Part shown: piece after piece, positions 1 to 8,814 of the stretch
How positions within the stretch are numbered: the first letter of the stretch is position 1
Layout: each line of letters starts with the position of its first letter
Assembly: GCF_028649595.1 (NCBI RefSeq)
Contig: NZ_JAQSLK010000004.1
Coordinates: forward strand, 100,777 to 164,776
DNA length: 64,000 nucleotides
Direction of reading: 5' to 3'
Source of the DNA: Campylobacter magnus
GTDB lineage: Bacteria > Campylobacterota > Campylobacteria > Campylobacterales > Campylobacteraceae
Program-made: the position numbers and the translations under genes
Notes under the pieces: model-generated
What the model saw: only the letters and a program-made list of their open reading frames with translations
What the model was told of the DNA's origin: nothing
Database searches by the model: none

Positions 1-707
1 TCTTTAGGGCGCATTTTAAGCTCGGTTTTATCCTTATGCTCTTGCTGGCTTTGCTTGTCTAGGGCGCGATTTTCATAGACCCTTGGCTTGCGGTAGAAAA
101 AAACTGCTAAAATAAGCCCAACAAGCATACTAACCCCACCTATCCACATAACAGAGCTAATATCACTAATGCTAACATCCACGCCGTTACTGGCTAAATT
201 GTCCTTTATAATCGTGTGAAAAATAAGCCCAAAGCCCACACTAAGACTAACATAAGGTGCCTTTAGCCCAAAGGTTAGCGCGCAAGCAATCGCCCGCCTA
301 TCAATTTTAAGCGAGTTAAAAAGTGCTAGAAGTGGCGGGATAAGCACGGGGATAAAGGCTATGTGAATAGGCACGATATTTTGCGAACAGCACGCCACAG
401 CAGCGATAGCAAAAATGAGCCAAGTGCGCTTTTTGCTTAGATAGTGGCTGATCTTTGTGATGATGATATCAGCTAGGTTTGAGTGCCAAATAGCAACCGC
501 CAAAGCTCCCAGCAAAATATAGCTAAGTGCGGTCTCAAGGTTTGCGCTCATGCCAGAAATGAGCGTGCTAGCAGTCTCTTCTATGCTAGCACCGCTAAGC
601 ACGCCAGCAAGCAAGGCTGAGGCGATGATAGCCAAAATCACATTAAAGCGAAAAAGACAAAGCACACACATAAGCAGCACGCTAAGAACAACAGGATTTG
701 TAAGCAT
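1..707 (-). CDS. YuiF/NhaC-type Na+/H+ antiporter or amino-acid permease, N-terminal part (cut by window edge)
   Basis: The reading frame starts with ATG at 707 and stays open to position 1, so the C-terminal half lies outside the window. The roughly 235 visible residues begin MLTNPVVLSVLLMCVLCLFR and form repeated hydrophobic segments with a pattern typical of the NhaC/YuiF ion-transporter superfamily: an N-terminal helix pair, a Gly/Ser-rich loop (SGMSANLETALSYILLGALA) and a CSQNIVPIHIAFIPVLIPP segment. The last visible part (about residues 205-235) is a charged cytoplasmic loop rich in K, E and Q. The likely role is sodium/proton exchange or cation-coupled uptake across the inner membrane. 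The substrate cannot be told from sequence. No clear strong ribosome-binding site is visible, but the start fits the family. Confidence 0.7.
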   Translation of the reverse strand, partial: MLTNPVVLSVLLMCVLCLFRFNVILAIIASALLAGVLSGASIEETASTLISGMSANLETALSYILLGALAVAIWHSNLADIIITKISHYLSKKRTWLIFAIAAVACCSQNIVPIHIAFIPVLIPPLLALFNSLKIDRRAIACALTFGLKAPYVSLSVGFGLIFHTIIKDNLASNGVDVSISDISSVMWIGGVSMLVGLILAVFFYRKPRVYENRALDKQSQQEHKDKTELKMRPK

Positions 708-734
708 TTTTGAGCCTTGGTTTGTAAATTTGCT

Positions 735-1020
735 TGTAATTATAGCAGAATTCTAGGAATTCTAGAATTCCGTATAAAATTCCGTAATTCCGTCATTGCG
801 AGGGAGCAAAGCAGATGGAGCAATCTCGTTTTAAATTCCGTCATTAAGCAATCTTGTTCAAGGCTTAATAAGTGAGATTGCTTCGCTTCGCTCGCAATGA
901 CGGAATTTTAGAATTCCCTAAGATAAAAATACCCCCTAACCCCCAAAAAAATTAAAATTCCATATAGAGATCCCCCTAATGACTGCGAGGGCTAAATTCT
1001 AGAATTTAGCTTAAAAAGTT
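735..1020. repeat. Cluster of intergenic palindromic repeats
   Basis: The gap between the two divergent genes holds a GGAATTCTAGAATTCC palindrome near 754-769. It also has an inverted pair of the TCATTGCGAG/GCAATCTC hairpin family (about 794-902) that could fold into one roughly 110-nt hairpin. A CCCCCTAACCCCC box and further EcoRI-core half-palindromes follow. I see no gene here. The final segment (about 960-1050) recurs in inverse orientation at about 45350-45435. Confidence 0.8.
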
Positions 1021-1078
1021 CTTTTTTGCTAAAATGCGGGTTTTGGTTTGAAAAAATAATTTTAAAGAGGATTTTTTT

Positions 1079-1795
1079 ATGGCTATACTAATTCTTTGGC
1101 CTTTTTTCTTGGCTTTTTTGTTTTTTTTTATTTATTTATATGCTTACATAGTTTATGGCATAATAAAGTTAGATATTAAATTAAAATTTAAAGCAATATT
1201 GCTTTTTTGTTTTTTACTTATAACCTTAATGATTATTTATGTTTATTCATATGGAGTAATTTTTATTTTTGCCCCTTTAATTATTATGACTATTTTATTA
1301 TTTAGAGAAAGAAAATATTTTCAAAGTTATACTAATAAAACAATAATAAAAAAAGTCCTAATTGCTTTTGTTTGTTTTTTAGTATATATTTGGCAGTTTG
1401 AGGTTCCTCAAAGGATAATAATCAATTTAATAGATAATAAAATAGAAATATTTGATAATAATTATACGGTGCTTGAAAGCAATGATAAATCAAATATAAA
1501 ATTAAAGCTAGCAGATAATGGAAAATTGCCAAATATTTCTTTATTTGAGATTTATTTTAGAAAAGGTGAAATTTATATTTACGATGATATAAATAAAACT
1601 ATCAATGGGCGAAAAATAGGCGAAACAATAACACCTTTTATAGCAGAAAGCACTTTAAATTGTTTTATAAGCAATATAGATAGTGGTGGTAAATGCTCTG
1701 CTTTTACACACGAAACAATATATTATAAGCTAGATGGAAAAAAGCTTACTAGACGAGAATACCTAAAACAATACCAAAAAGGAGAAAAACAATGA
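1079..1795 (+). CDS. Orphan membrane protein paired with a lipase-like remnant (candidate immunity or accessory protein)
   Basis: This 238-residue protein has about three hydrophobic segments in its first 115 residues, then a soluble, probably periplasmic, domain ending in a basic tail. An AGAGGA ribosome-binding site precedes the ATG. It is not a family I recognise. It is homologous to the protein at 44492-45172: both have the multi-helix N-terminus and a shared VYxxWQxxxPQxIxxNI-like segment near residues 103-120, and both overlap by ATGA with a broken gene resembling the N-terminus of class-3 lipases. A small membrane protein translationally coupled to a secreted-lipase-like gene suggests an immunity or accessory role. 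That is inference only. The gene is AT-richer than the housekeeping genes nearby, as expected for acquired DNA. Confidence 0.6.
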   Translation: MAILILWPFFLAFLFFFIYLYAYIVYGIIKLDIKLKFKAILLFCFLLITLMIIYVYSYGVIFIFAPLIIMTILLFRERKYFQSYTNKTIIKKVLIAFVCFLVYIWQFEVPQRIIINLIDNKIEIFDNNYTVLESNDKSNIKLKLADNGKLPNISLFEIYFRKGEIYIYDDINKTINGRKIGETITPFIAESTLNCFISNIDSGGKCSAFTHETIYYKLDGKKLTRREYLKQYQKGEKQ

Positions 1796-2015
1796 ACAAT
1801 GTTACACTAGAAAATGTTAATGATTTTGCTTTTTTAGCAGAAAAGTCTTATAAAGCTGTAAAATCAAGCACTGACCAGGATTATAATCCAAGCAAACATT
1901 TACCATAAGATGGAATAATTACAAACCCAGCTACAAATTCTAGTTTTGAAGTATATAATCAAGCTGGCAATGATAGCACAGGTTTTAGCGCTACTGTATT
2001 TAGAAATATCCCCTA
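1792..2015 (+). pseudogene. Remnant of a lipase (class 3)-like gene, truncated by repeat DNA
   Basis: An ATG overlapping the previous stop (ATGA) opens a 38-codon frame (MNNVTLENVNDFAFLAEKSY...) that ends at an in-frame TAA (1906-1908). Reading past that stop in the same frame gives DGIITNPATNSSFEV, then GFSATVFRN, and then repeat DNA. The pattern FA-LAE-SY followed by GFSATVFR resembles the N-terminus of alpha/beta-hydrolase lipases just before their FRGT strand. The catalytic region (GxSxG) is absent. The same remnant, broken at the same point, lies at 44257-44495. The lipase identity is inferred from family memory. That this is a broken gene is seen directly. Confidence 0.6.
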
Positions 2016-2289
2016 AAGGGGCTGAGGGATGACATAGTACGCCTTGTTTAGCTATGGAATTCTAGAATTCCATAAAAAAAGATACCCCCTAACCCCCAGA
2101 AATCTAGAATTCCTAGAACAAATCTAGAATTTCTAGAGATTGCTTCGGTCGCTTTGCTCCCTCGCAATGACGCAAAGAATTCTAGAATTCCATATAGAGA
2201 TCCTCGGGTCAAGCTGGGGGATGACATAGTAAGGAATTCTAGATTTAGGGAATTCTAGTTTTTACTTTTATGGAATTCTAGAATTCCCT
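2016..2289. repeat. Intergenic repeat cluster
   Basis: This stretch holds a GGGGCTGAGGGATGACATAG repeat end directly after the lipase remnant, several EcoRI-core palindromes (near 2055-2070, 2182-2200 and 2272-2287), a CCCCCTAACCCCC box and a fragment of the GCAATCTC hairpin family. No reading frame of note is present. Confidence 0.75.
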
Positions 2290-3056
2290 CTAATCAAAAC
2301 CCAGCTCATCAAAGCTATTTGTAGTTTTTTTTAGTACCATTTCGCCGTTTTCTTTTGTGATAAGTGAGATTTTTCCATCTAGTTTAAAAGGGGCTAAAAG
2401 CTCTTTACCACCATCACTCCACCACGCACAAAAGGCTTTTGCGTCATTTAGCGGTGCGATGCTAGCTAACTCTCTTTTAGCCTTGGCTGCCTCCATCCAG
2501 TCATACTCCCACCACTTACTAGCATCTAGATCAGCGCATATTTCATCGCTAAAGCGCATTTTTATCACCCTTGCTGGATTGCCTACTGCTATAGCGTAGG
2601 CTGGGATGTCTTTTGTGATGACCGCGCAGCTGCCGATTATCGCGCCATTGCCGATAAAAAGCTCCTTGCTACTAACAGCGCAAACCCCAGCACCTATCCA
2701 CACACCATGACCGATATTTGTAGTTTGCGTGGTGATATCTGGCTTGCGCCACGGACTTTTTAGGCTCTCATCAAGTCCTTTTTGGCTAAAGCCATCGAAG
2801 TTTTCTAAATACGCCATCATAACGCTGTTTTTATCGTGGCTTGCCACGCCTAGCATGACATTATGCGCCACGCAGCAGTAGCGACCGATTTTGACTTTTT
2901 CTAGGCGGCTTTTACCATTTATCGAGGTATACCCCCCCCTATCACGCCCATAAGCTCGCTGCCACCCCAAAGATCAAAAGGCTTTTCAAAATAAAAGTTA
3001 TCTATAGAACAGCTGCCGTGTATATTTAGTCCATTTTGGCGGAGAATTTCGGTCAT
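2290..3056 (-). pseudogene. Phase-variable hexapeptide-repeat acetyltransferase, out of frame at a G8 tract
   Basis: On the minus strand an ATG at 3056, with a good AAAGGA ribosome-binding site, opens a frame (MTEILRQNGLNIHGSCSIDN...DLWGGSELMGV) that runs into eight G residues (C8 on the + strand at 2932-2939) and then stops. The rest of the protein, to 2290, continues in another frame. One more G (G9), or two fewer (G6), would fuse them into one protein of about 255 residues. The C-terminal part shows left-handed beta-helix features: KIGRYCCVAHNVMLGV, IGHGVWIGAGV, IGNGAIIGSCAVITKDIPAYAIAVGNPARVIKMRF. These are typical of CoA-dependent O- or N-acetyltransferases that decorate sugars of LOS, capsule or flagellin. 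Poly-G slippage switches such genes in Campylobacter, so this is probably a contingency locus in its OFF state, not a dead gene. Confidence 0.8.
2932..2939 (-). repeat. Homopolymeric G8 tract (phase-variation switch)
   Basis: Eight G on the coding (minus) strand lie inside the acetyltransferase frame. At this length the frame is shifted. G9 restores it. Confidence 0.85.
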
Positions 3057-3104
3057 ATTTATCCTTTTAAAATTAAATTTTATATCCAGTTTATTATAGG
3101 GAAT

Positions 3105-3309
3105 TCTAGAATTCCCTAGCCTTGTGTCATCCTCGGGCTTGACCCGAGGATCTCATTTAAAATTCAGTCATTACAGAAATTCCGTCATTGCGAGGGAGCA
3201 AAGCAGAGGGAGCAATCTCGTTCAAAATTCCGTCTAAACCCCAAGCGAGATTGCTTCGTCTCACTCACTCCTCGCAATGACGGAATTTTAGAGAATTCTA
3301 AAATTCTTT
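3105..3309. repeat. Intergenic hairpin-repeat cluster
   Basis: The cluster contains an EcoRI-core palindrome (about 3099-3114), a GTCATCCTCGGGCTTGACCC hairpin copy (about 3123-3152), and an inverted pair of the TCATTGCGAG/GCAATCTC family (about 3181-3285) that could form a single long hairpin. Confidence 0.8.
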
Positions 3310-3413
3310 TTTAGCTCGCTTTTGGGCTAGATAAATCTAGCCCAGCTCGCTAGTTTTATGAGGGCTACGCCCTAAACCCTTAGGGGCTGCCGCCCCTAAA
3401 ACCCCGCTAAAAA
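3310..3413. repeat. Three-hairpin repeat, copy A
   Basis: Copy A of a roughly 100-bp repeat. It has three consecutive hairpins: GGGCTAGAT/ATCTAGCCC, AGGGC/GCCCT and AGGGGC/GCCCCT, ending AAAACCCCGCTAAAA. Other copies are at 5217-5320, 49451-49547, 49717-49816 and 57150-57247. Confidence 0.8.
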
Positions 3414-3444
3414 TCTAGAATTCCCAAGAGAAAGCCAGCAAAAT

Positions 3445-5012
3445 CTACTTCATCTTTTCTAGCTGCTCTTTGCTAAACTTAGCAAAGGCATAGCTCTTAT
3501 CATCATTTTTTCTTACTAGTCGATACCTGCTGCCATCATCCCCTCTTTTTTGCCTTTGCCCCTCTAGAATCTGGCAAAACTCTTTATAAAAGCCAAAGCT
3601 TTCTAGCACTTTTGGCTCACTCTCTCTTAAGCGGCGCAAATGCTGAAATAGCAGCCCATCAAACATCTCAGCGCTGTCCTCGTGCCCCCTAAAATACTCT
3701 AAAATATCAGCCTCGCTGACAAATTTAGCACGCTCTTTTTTGCTTTGTTCTATGATAGCGGCGGCCAAGTCTTTGATATAGAGTTTTACTTTGCTTGCCA
3801 TGTGGCTAGTAAGCAGAGTGTAGGCTGTGGCTGGGTCAGTCTCCACTCTAAAAAACTCAGGCAAATCAAAATGCTTTGTTATATCTTTGCGGTTATCATC
3901 ACTTTTAAAAACCGATGTGAGCCAAAGCACCATTATATCTTTTTCATCCGCCATTACTGCCTTGCCATCTTTGGCATTTAGCGCAGAGGGATTTAGCATG
4001 ATAGGTGCAGGCAAGAAGTATTTATAGTCGCTAACCCGCTCTTTAAAGAGCCACTCTTGCTCGCTTTTTGGCTCATCAAAGCCAAACTTTGCCGCAAGAG
4101 CTCTCATAGTATTAAGCGCATTTTGCCCCAAAAAGTCTTTGGTCTGCAAGGTGTGAATTTCATCAAGCCTTACAAGCATTCTAGTAAAAATTCCGTCGTG
4201 AAAAGCCTGATGAATCTCTCTCATCCAAACCTCTACCGCCGCTGGAGTGGGAGCTAGCTCGTGCGTTGCATGCTCTCCATCATGACCGCTTACATACCAA
4301 ATAAGCTCGCTTAGAGTTTTGCTAGGTTCGTCATTTAGGCTAAAGCACAGCTGTTTTATGGCTCTGCGCTTAGTCCTTGCTACAAACTCATCGTTAGTAT
4401 CAAGCTCGCTAAAATCATCCTCGTCATTCGTGCAACGCTGTAAGGCTAGATTACAAAGCCCTTTAATATTGCTAATAGGATCACGCACGATATTTATAGC
4501 GTGCCTTGCAGGCATTAGGCTATAGAGCTTGTCATTTTGGCTATCAAGTGCCAGGTCGCTTACGATAAGGGCGATTTTTTTGATTTTACCTTTATCTTTG
4601 GCGGCTTTTTGCGCTTTTAACTGCGTAAAAAACTGCTCGTAGATGCGAAAACTCTCTTTTTCGCCCTGCCTGCCTGCTGTGCCGCAATTACACAGCTTTA
4701 AAAACGCAGGCACGCCAGAGTGCAAGCTCACAGCATGCGAGCCAAAAATCATAAAGTCATAAAAAGGTGGCAAAGGTAGGTTTAAGCACCAGCAAAGCTT
4801 GATATCGCTGGTTTCGTAGTTTATGCTTGCTGGATCTAGTAGTGGCGGATAGGGCAAAGCTGCATAGGTGCTGCTGCCCCCCCCTCGGCGATTTGCTGGA
4901 ATTTATCGCTTTTAAGCCAAGAGCTAATTTGTTCTTTAAAGCGTTCTATGATAGCGATATTTTCATCATTTCTCTCAACTTTGCCGATTTGTAAAATTTC
5001 TTCTGTTGTCAT
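3445..5012 (-). pseudogene. Phase-variable DUF2972-family protein, out of frame at a G8 tract
   Basis: An ATG at 5012 opens a minus-strand frame (MTTEEILQIGKVERNDENIA...) that reaches a G8 tract at 4877-4884 and stops soon after at a TAG. The remaining 470 residues are intact in another frame. G9 (or G6) would join them into a protein of about 520 residues. The joined region reads YPPLLDPASINYETSD, then LPLPPFYDFMIFGSHAV and FLKLCNCGT. This is the signature I associate with DUF2972, a family of Campylobacter and Helicobacter proteins found in surface-glycan and flagellin-modification regions and often switched by poly-G tracts. The MPARHAINIVRDPISNIKGL segment resembles the R-DP motif of sulfotransferase-like or glycan-transfer P-loop folds, but the activity is unknown. 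Its neighbour, the acetyltransferase, is in the same OFF state. Confidence 0.75.
4877..4884 (-). repeat. Homopolymeric G8 tract (phase-variation switch)
   Basis: Eight G on the coding strand are embedded in the DUF2972 gene about 45 codons after its ATG. The present length puts the downstream 470 codons out of frame, and G9 restores the frame. Confidence 0.85.
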
Positions 5013-5074
5013 TTTTTTCTCTTTTTGTAAAATTTTCTATCCTGTTTTTTACTGCTGCTAGCATAAAAACTAGA

Positions 5075-5216
5075 ATTTTAAACTAGAATTCCTAGGGATT
5101 TTATCTTGGAATTTTAAATTCTATCCTAGGAATTCTAGAATTCCCCAAAATTCGTCATTGCGAGCGAAGCGAAGCAATCTCTAGGAATTCTAAATTTATC
5201 TTTAGGAATTCTAAAT
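5075..5216. repeat. Intergenic palindrome cluster
   Basis: The region upstream of the DUF2972 gene contains several EcoRI-core palindromes and a TCATTGCGAGCGAAGCGAAG hairpin copy (about 5153-5183). No gene is seen. Confidence 0.7.
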
Positions 5217-5320
5217 TTTAGCTCGCTTCCCAGCTAGATAAATCTAGCCCAGCTCGCTAGTTTTATAAGGGCTACGCCCTAAACCCTTAGGGGCTGCCGC
5301 CCCTAAAACCCCGCTAAAAT
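5217..5320. repeat. Three-hairpin repeat, copy B
   Basis: Nearly identical to copy A at 3310-3413. The first hairpin is CTAGAT/ATCTAG, followed by the same AGGGC/GCCCT and AGGGGC/GCCCCT hairpins. It is followed (to 5430) by a palindrome and GCAATCTC-family hairpins. Confidence 0.8.
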
Positions 5321-5430
5321 TCTAGAATTCCCCAAAATTCCGTCATTAAGCCTTGAACGAGATTGCTTCGGTCGCTTCGCTCCCTCGCAATGACAGGAAT
5401 TCCCGCAATGACGGAATTCTAGACGGAATT

Positions 5431-6195
5431 CTAGTTCAAGATTACAACCTCAGTTTCTAGCTCTATACCAAAGCTTTCTTTTACCTTACTTTTGGCTAGA
5501 TTTATTAGCCAAAAAGCCTCATCAAAACTACCTTTGCCGTGATTTATAAGAAAATTAGCATGCTTAGCTGAAAGCTCGCAATCGCCTATTTTATAGCCTT
5601 TTAAGCCCACAGCTTCTATCAGCCTGCCAGCACTATCGTTTGGCGGATTTTTAAAAATTGAGCCAAAACTAGCACCTTTTGGCTGATTTTTTCTAGCCTC
5701 GTTAAAATCAGCCAAAAGCCCCTCATCAAAGCCCTTAACCGCTCTAAAAACAGCCTCAAAAATCACGCCTTTTATATCACTTTTTCGGTAAGCAAAACCG
5801 CACTCATCTTTACTAAGAGTAGCAGAGCTAGTCCGCACTTCAAGCAAGGTATCGCTAATAGAGCGTCCTTTTAGTCCTGCGTTCATTTTGATTAATCCAC
5901 CAAGGCTGCCAGGCACTGAGGCGCAGAGCTCAAAGCCCTTTAAATCATGCTTTTTAGCAAAGGCAAAAATATCTCTTGCGTTTGTTTTTGCACCTATTCG
6001 CAAAATATCATTATCCAGCTTTATATAATCAAACTTGTCCCCAAGCATTGCTAGGGCTTGTTTTGGTGCGCCAACTAGCAAATTACAAGCCTTGCCGATG
6101 ATAAAACCATCAAAGTCGCAAACTTCATTAAGCTCTGCTACTTCAAGCTCTGCGCCGATTTTTACAGAGCTAAACTTGCTAAAATCTACTTTCAT
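5431..6195 (-). CDS. murB: UDP-N-acetylenolpyruvoylglucosamine reductase
   Basis: MurB reduces UDP-GlcNAc-enolpyruvate to UDP-MurNAc with NADPH and FAD, the second committed step of peptidoglycan precursor synthesis in the cytoplasm. Visible marks are the FAD-binding region (FIIGKACNLLVGAP, about residues 31-44), SVPGSLGGLIKMNAG (about 109-123), the catalytic-serine region KGASFGSIFKNPP and a C-terminal KHANFLINHGKG. At about 254 residues it is the short epsilonproteobacterial form. I chose ATG 6195, which overlaps the fliQ stop as TGATG. A GTG one codon upstream (6198) is also possible. It is translationally coupled behind fliQ and mqnD, the same order as in other Campylobacter. Confidence 0.95.
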   Translation of the reverse strand: MKVDFSKFSSVKIGAELEVAELNEVCDFDGFIIGKACNLLVGAPKQALAMLGDKFDYIKLDNDILRIGAKTNARDIFAFAKKHDLKGFELCASVPGSLGGLIKMNAGLKGRSISDTLLEVRTSSATLSKDECGFAYRKSDIKGVIFEAVFRAVKGFDEGLLADFNEARKNQPKGASFGSIFKNPPNDSAGRLIEAVGLKGYKIGDCELSAKHANFLINHGKGSFDEAFWLINLAKSKVKESFGIELETEVVILN

Positions 6196-6461
6196 CACTG
6201 AATAAAGGTGGGAATTCTATTTAGCACGCCACGAGTAAAATCCATCATTTCATTCATCATCCAAGGCATGAGAAAGATAAGAATAACAACAACAAGCAAA
6301 ATTTTTGGCACGAAACTTAGCGTCATTTCGTTTATCTGCGTGGTGGCTTGAAAAATACTAATAATAAGTCCAGCCACAAGTCCAGCTAAAAGCATAGGCA
6401 AAGCTAGCATTAAAGCAATCTTAAAGGTCTCAACCCCAAGTCCTACTAAATCATTTTGCAT
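6195..6461 (-). CDS. fliQ: Flagellar type III export apparatus protein FliQ
   Basis: This 88-residue inner-membrane protein has two hydrophobic helices (about residues 15-40 and 52-68) and the family motif IISIFQATTQINEMTLSFVPKI. FliQ joins FliP and FliR in the export gate of the flagellar type III secretion system. Its start overlaps the mqnD stop and its stop overlaps the murB start, so three genes of unrelated function are tightly packed in one operon. Confidence 0.96.
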   Translation of the reverse strand: MQNDLVGLGVETFKIALMLALPMLLAGLVAGLIISIFQATTQINEMTLSFVPKILLVVVILIFLMPWMMNEMMDFTRGVLNRIPTFIQ

Positions 6462-7339
6462 TAAGAATTCCTTATATCCAAATACTCGCTAGGCACGAGA
6501 TAATCGCTAGTTTTTATCTTTTGGCTATAAAAGCCGTGAGTGTATCCTAGCTCAAAAAACTTATCAAGAGCTTCTATCTGGACCTCGCTAAGCTCTATGC
6601 TCTCATCATTTGCGTAGAGTTCTAAGTATTTTGCTAGGTTTTTATCATCTACTCTTACAACGCCTCTTTCAAGTAGCATAGCACTTAGAGTGTTTTTGTG
6701 CGCTCTTGCTAAAATAACAGCTTTTTTAAGCAGGTTTTGCGTGGCTATTGCGTCATTTAAAGGCAGGCTTCTGCGAATAGCCATGCCACCAAGTGGCAGT
6801 GGTAGCTTTTCAGTGCCAGCAAGCTCGCACCAAATATCCCAAAGCTCACGCTCTACCCTAAGCTCATCGCTAAAGTCCAAAATGCTCTCGTGAATCAGCA
6901 CGCCAGCATCCACCTGTCCTGATAAAACTGCCTTTTCAATATCTAAAAAGTTCATATAAACAGCTCTTGCATCAGGATAAGCGATAGAAAAAAGCAGAGC
7001 ATTACTCGTGTGCTTGCCACTAAGGGCGACTTTGAAATTGCGCTTTAAAACGGCGTTTTTTTTGACAATTAGCTTTGGTCCATAGCCACGCCCAAAGCTA
7101 GTAGCAGTATCAAGCAGGGCATAGTCGCTAGAAATGTGCGGATAAAGCCCAAAGCTTATGGCACAAACATCATAAATGCCCTTTAAGCACGAAAGATTAA
7201 GGCTTTCTATATCATCAGCCTTTGCGCTAAGCTTTAGTCTCTCATCACTAGCCCAGCCAAAAGCAATAGCCGCATACATAAAAATATCATCAGCATCAGG
7301 CGAATGCGCTACGCTAATGTTTTTACTAAATTTATTCAA
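6461..7339 (-). CDS. mqnD: 1,4-dihydroxy-6-naphthoate synthase-like (futalosine menaquinone pathway)
   Basis: This 292-residue protein is of the periplasmic-binding-protein-like MqnA/MqnD family. AHSPDADDIFMYAAI near the N-terminus, DAGVLIHESILDF in the middle and LPLPLGGMAIRRSL near residues 184-197 match MqnD better than MqnA. MqnD turns cyclic de-hypoxanthine futalosine into 1,4-dihydroxy-6-naphthoate, a step of the menaquinone route used by Campylobacterota in place of the Men pathway. It is the first of three overlapping genes (mqnD-fliQ-murB), and two small membrane-protein genes lie just upstream on the same strand. The choice between MqnD and a related MqnA-like enzyme is by motif only. 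Confidence 0.8.
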   Translation of the reverse strand: MNKFSKNISVAHSPDADDIFMYAAIAFGWASDERLKLSAKADDIESLNLSCLKGIYDVCAISFGLYPHISSDYALLDTATSFGRGYGPKLIVKKNAVLKRNFKVALSGKHTSNALLFSIAYPDARAVYMNFLDIEKAVLSGQVDAGVLIHESILDFSDELRVERELWDIWCELAGTEKLPLPLGGMAIRRSLPLNDAIATQNLLKKAVILARAHKNTLSAMLLERGVVRVDDKNLAKYLELYANDESIELSEVQIEALDKFFELGYTHGFYSQKIKTSDYLVPSEYLDIRNS

Positions 7340-7349
7340 AATTTTGCCT

Positions 7350-7478
7350 TTAATGTGCTGTTTTTAAGTCTTTTTTGTCTTTGCCTTTTTCAGCGATAGA
7401 AACCCAGTAAGCAAAGCCAACACCCCAAATCGCTACAACAGTAGCTAGTATAGTAAAAGTATCAAAAGTAAAAGTCAT
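7350..7478 (-). CDS. Small single-span membrane protein (42 aa)
   Basis: A 42-residue frame (MTFTFDTFTILATVVAIWGV...) has one hydrophobic segment (about residues 8-26) and a lysine-rich tail (EKGKDKKDLK). Its ATG overlaps the stop of the upstream gene (ATGA), which supports coupled translation. Function is unknown. It could be a small subunit or a regulator of a membrane complex. Confidence 0.55.
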   Translation of the reverse strand: MTFTFDTFTILATVVAIWGVGFAYWVSIAEKGKDKKDLKTAH

Positions 7479-7657
7479 TTTTCTATCCTTTTTGCTATAT
7501 AAGAAACTAAGCTTAAAAAAATACAGCCGACAATAGCTACATAAACACCGCTTATTTCGTCTTTTTGGTAGTAAAATACCTTTAAAAAACCACCAGCGAT
7601 GAGAGCCACAGCAACATTTGCCAAAGCATTAAAAGTAATTTTTTGCCATTCTTTCAT
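7475..7657 (-). CDS. Small two-span membrane protein (60 aa)
   Basis: I place the start at the internal ATG (7657, MKEWQKITFNALANVAVALI), not at the further upstream start of the open frame. The product then has two hydrophobic segments (about residues 10-28 and 35-52) joined by a short polar loop (YQKDEISG). It is followed by the overlapping 42-aa gene and then mqnD. No recognised family. The two small proteins probably work together. Confidence 0.55.
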   Translation of the reverse strand: MKEWQKITFNALANVAVALIAGGFLKVFYYQKDEISGVYVAIVGCIFLSLVSYIAKRIEK

Positions 7658-7779
7658 ATTTTGCCTTTTAGCAAAGATTATAACATATTTAAAAAATTTT
7701 TTAAGCAATTTACGCAAAATTTTTAAGCATTTTTGCTACAATTAGCACTAAATTTTTTTTAATTCTCACAGGATAAACA

Positions 7780-8814
7780 ATGGATGAAAATAAGAAAAAA
7801 AGCTTAGAACTTGCTATAAAGCAGATTGATAAGCAATTTGGCAAAGGCACGATTCTACGCATGGGCGATAGAGAAATCGAGCCAATAGATGCGATAAATA
7901 CAGGCTCTTTGGGGCTTGACCTTGCCCTTGGTATAGGTGGAGTGCCAAAAGGTCGTATTGTAGAGATTTATGGGCCTGAGAGCAGTGGTAAGACCACGCT
8001 TACCCTTCATCTAATCGCCCAGTGCCAAAAGGCTGGTGGAGTGTGCGCTTTTGTGGATGCTGAACACGCCTTAGATCCAAATTATGCTAAAAATCTTGGC
8101 GTAGACATCGATAATCTTTATATCTCTCAGCCTGATTTTGGTGAGCAGGCACTAGATGTAGTTGAAACCCTTGCTAGAAGCGGTGCTGTGGATCTAATAG
8201 TCGTAGATAGCGTAGCAGCCCTTACGCCAAAAAACGAAATAGATGGCGACATGGGAGATCAGCATGTAGGACTTCAAGCTCGCCTTATGAGTCAAGCCTT
8301 GCGCAAGCTTACAAGTGTAGTTCACAAAATGGGCTCAACTGTGATTTTCATAAACCAAATCCGTATGAAAATCGGCGCAATGGGCTATGGCACTCCAGAG
8401 ACTACCACAGGTGGAAATGCGCTAAAGTTTTACTCATCTGTGCGTATAGATGTGCGCAGAATCGCCACGCTAAAACAAGGCGAGGATCCAGTGGGAAATA
8501 GAGTTCGTGTAAAAGTCGTAAAAAACAAAGTAGCACCGCCATTTAAACAAGCTGAGTTTGACATTATGTTTGGTGAGGGCATAAGTAGAGAGGGCGAGCT
8601 AATGGATTATGGCGTAAAGCTTGATATAATCGATAAAAGCGGTGCGTGGTTTAGCTACGGCAGCACCAAGCTAGGTCAAGGCAGAGAAAACGCAAAAGCC
8701 TTCTTAAAAGAAAATGAAGCCATAGCAACTGAAATAGAAAACAAAATTAGAGAAAATATAGGCGATGCGCTAAGTGGTAGTGCTGAACCTGATGAAGGAG
8801 AAAATAATGAGTAA
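7780..8814 (+). CDS. recA: Recombinase A
   Basis: RecA (344 aa) forms ATP-dependent filaments on single-stranded DNA for homologous recombination and repair. It shows the Walker A motif GPESSGKT (residues 65-72), [20 protein letters not shown], the Walker B region [12 protein letters not shown], the flexible loop [20 protein letters not shown], and an acidic C-terminal tail (EPDEGENNE). A TACAAT box at 7736-7741 may be the -10 element. The 3' end overlaps the enolase start by eight bases, as expected for the Campylobacter recA-eno operon. Confidence 0.98.
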   Translation: MDENKKKSLELAIKQIDKQFGKGTILRMGDREIEPIDAINTGSLGLDLALGIGGVPKGRIVEIYGPESSGKTTLTLHLIAQCQKAGGVCAFVDAEHALDPNYAKNLGVDIDNLYISQPDFGEQALDVVETLARSGAVDLIVVDSVAALTPKNEIDGDMGDQHVGLQARLMSQALRKLTSVVHKMGSTVIFINQIRMKIGAMGYGTPETTTGGNALKFYSSVRIDVRRIATLKQGEDPVGNRVRVKVVKNKVAPPFKQAEFDIMFGEGISREGELMDYGVKLDIIDKSGAWFSYGSTKLGQGRENAKAFLKENEAIATEIENKIRENIGDALSGSAEPDEGENNE

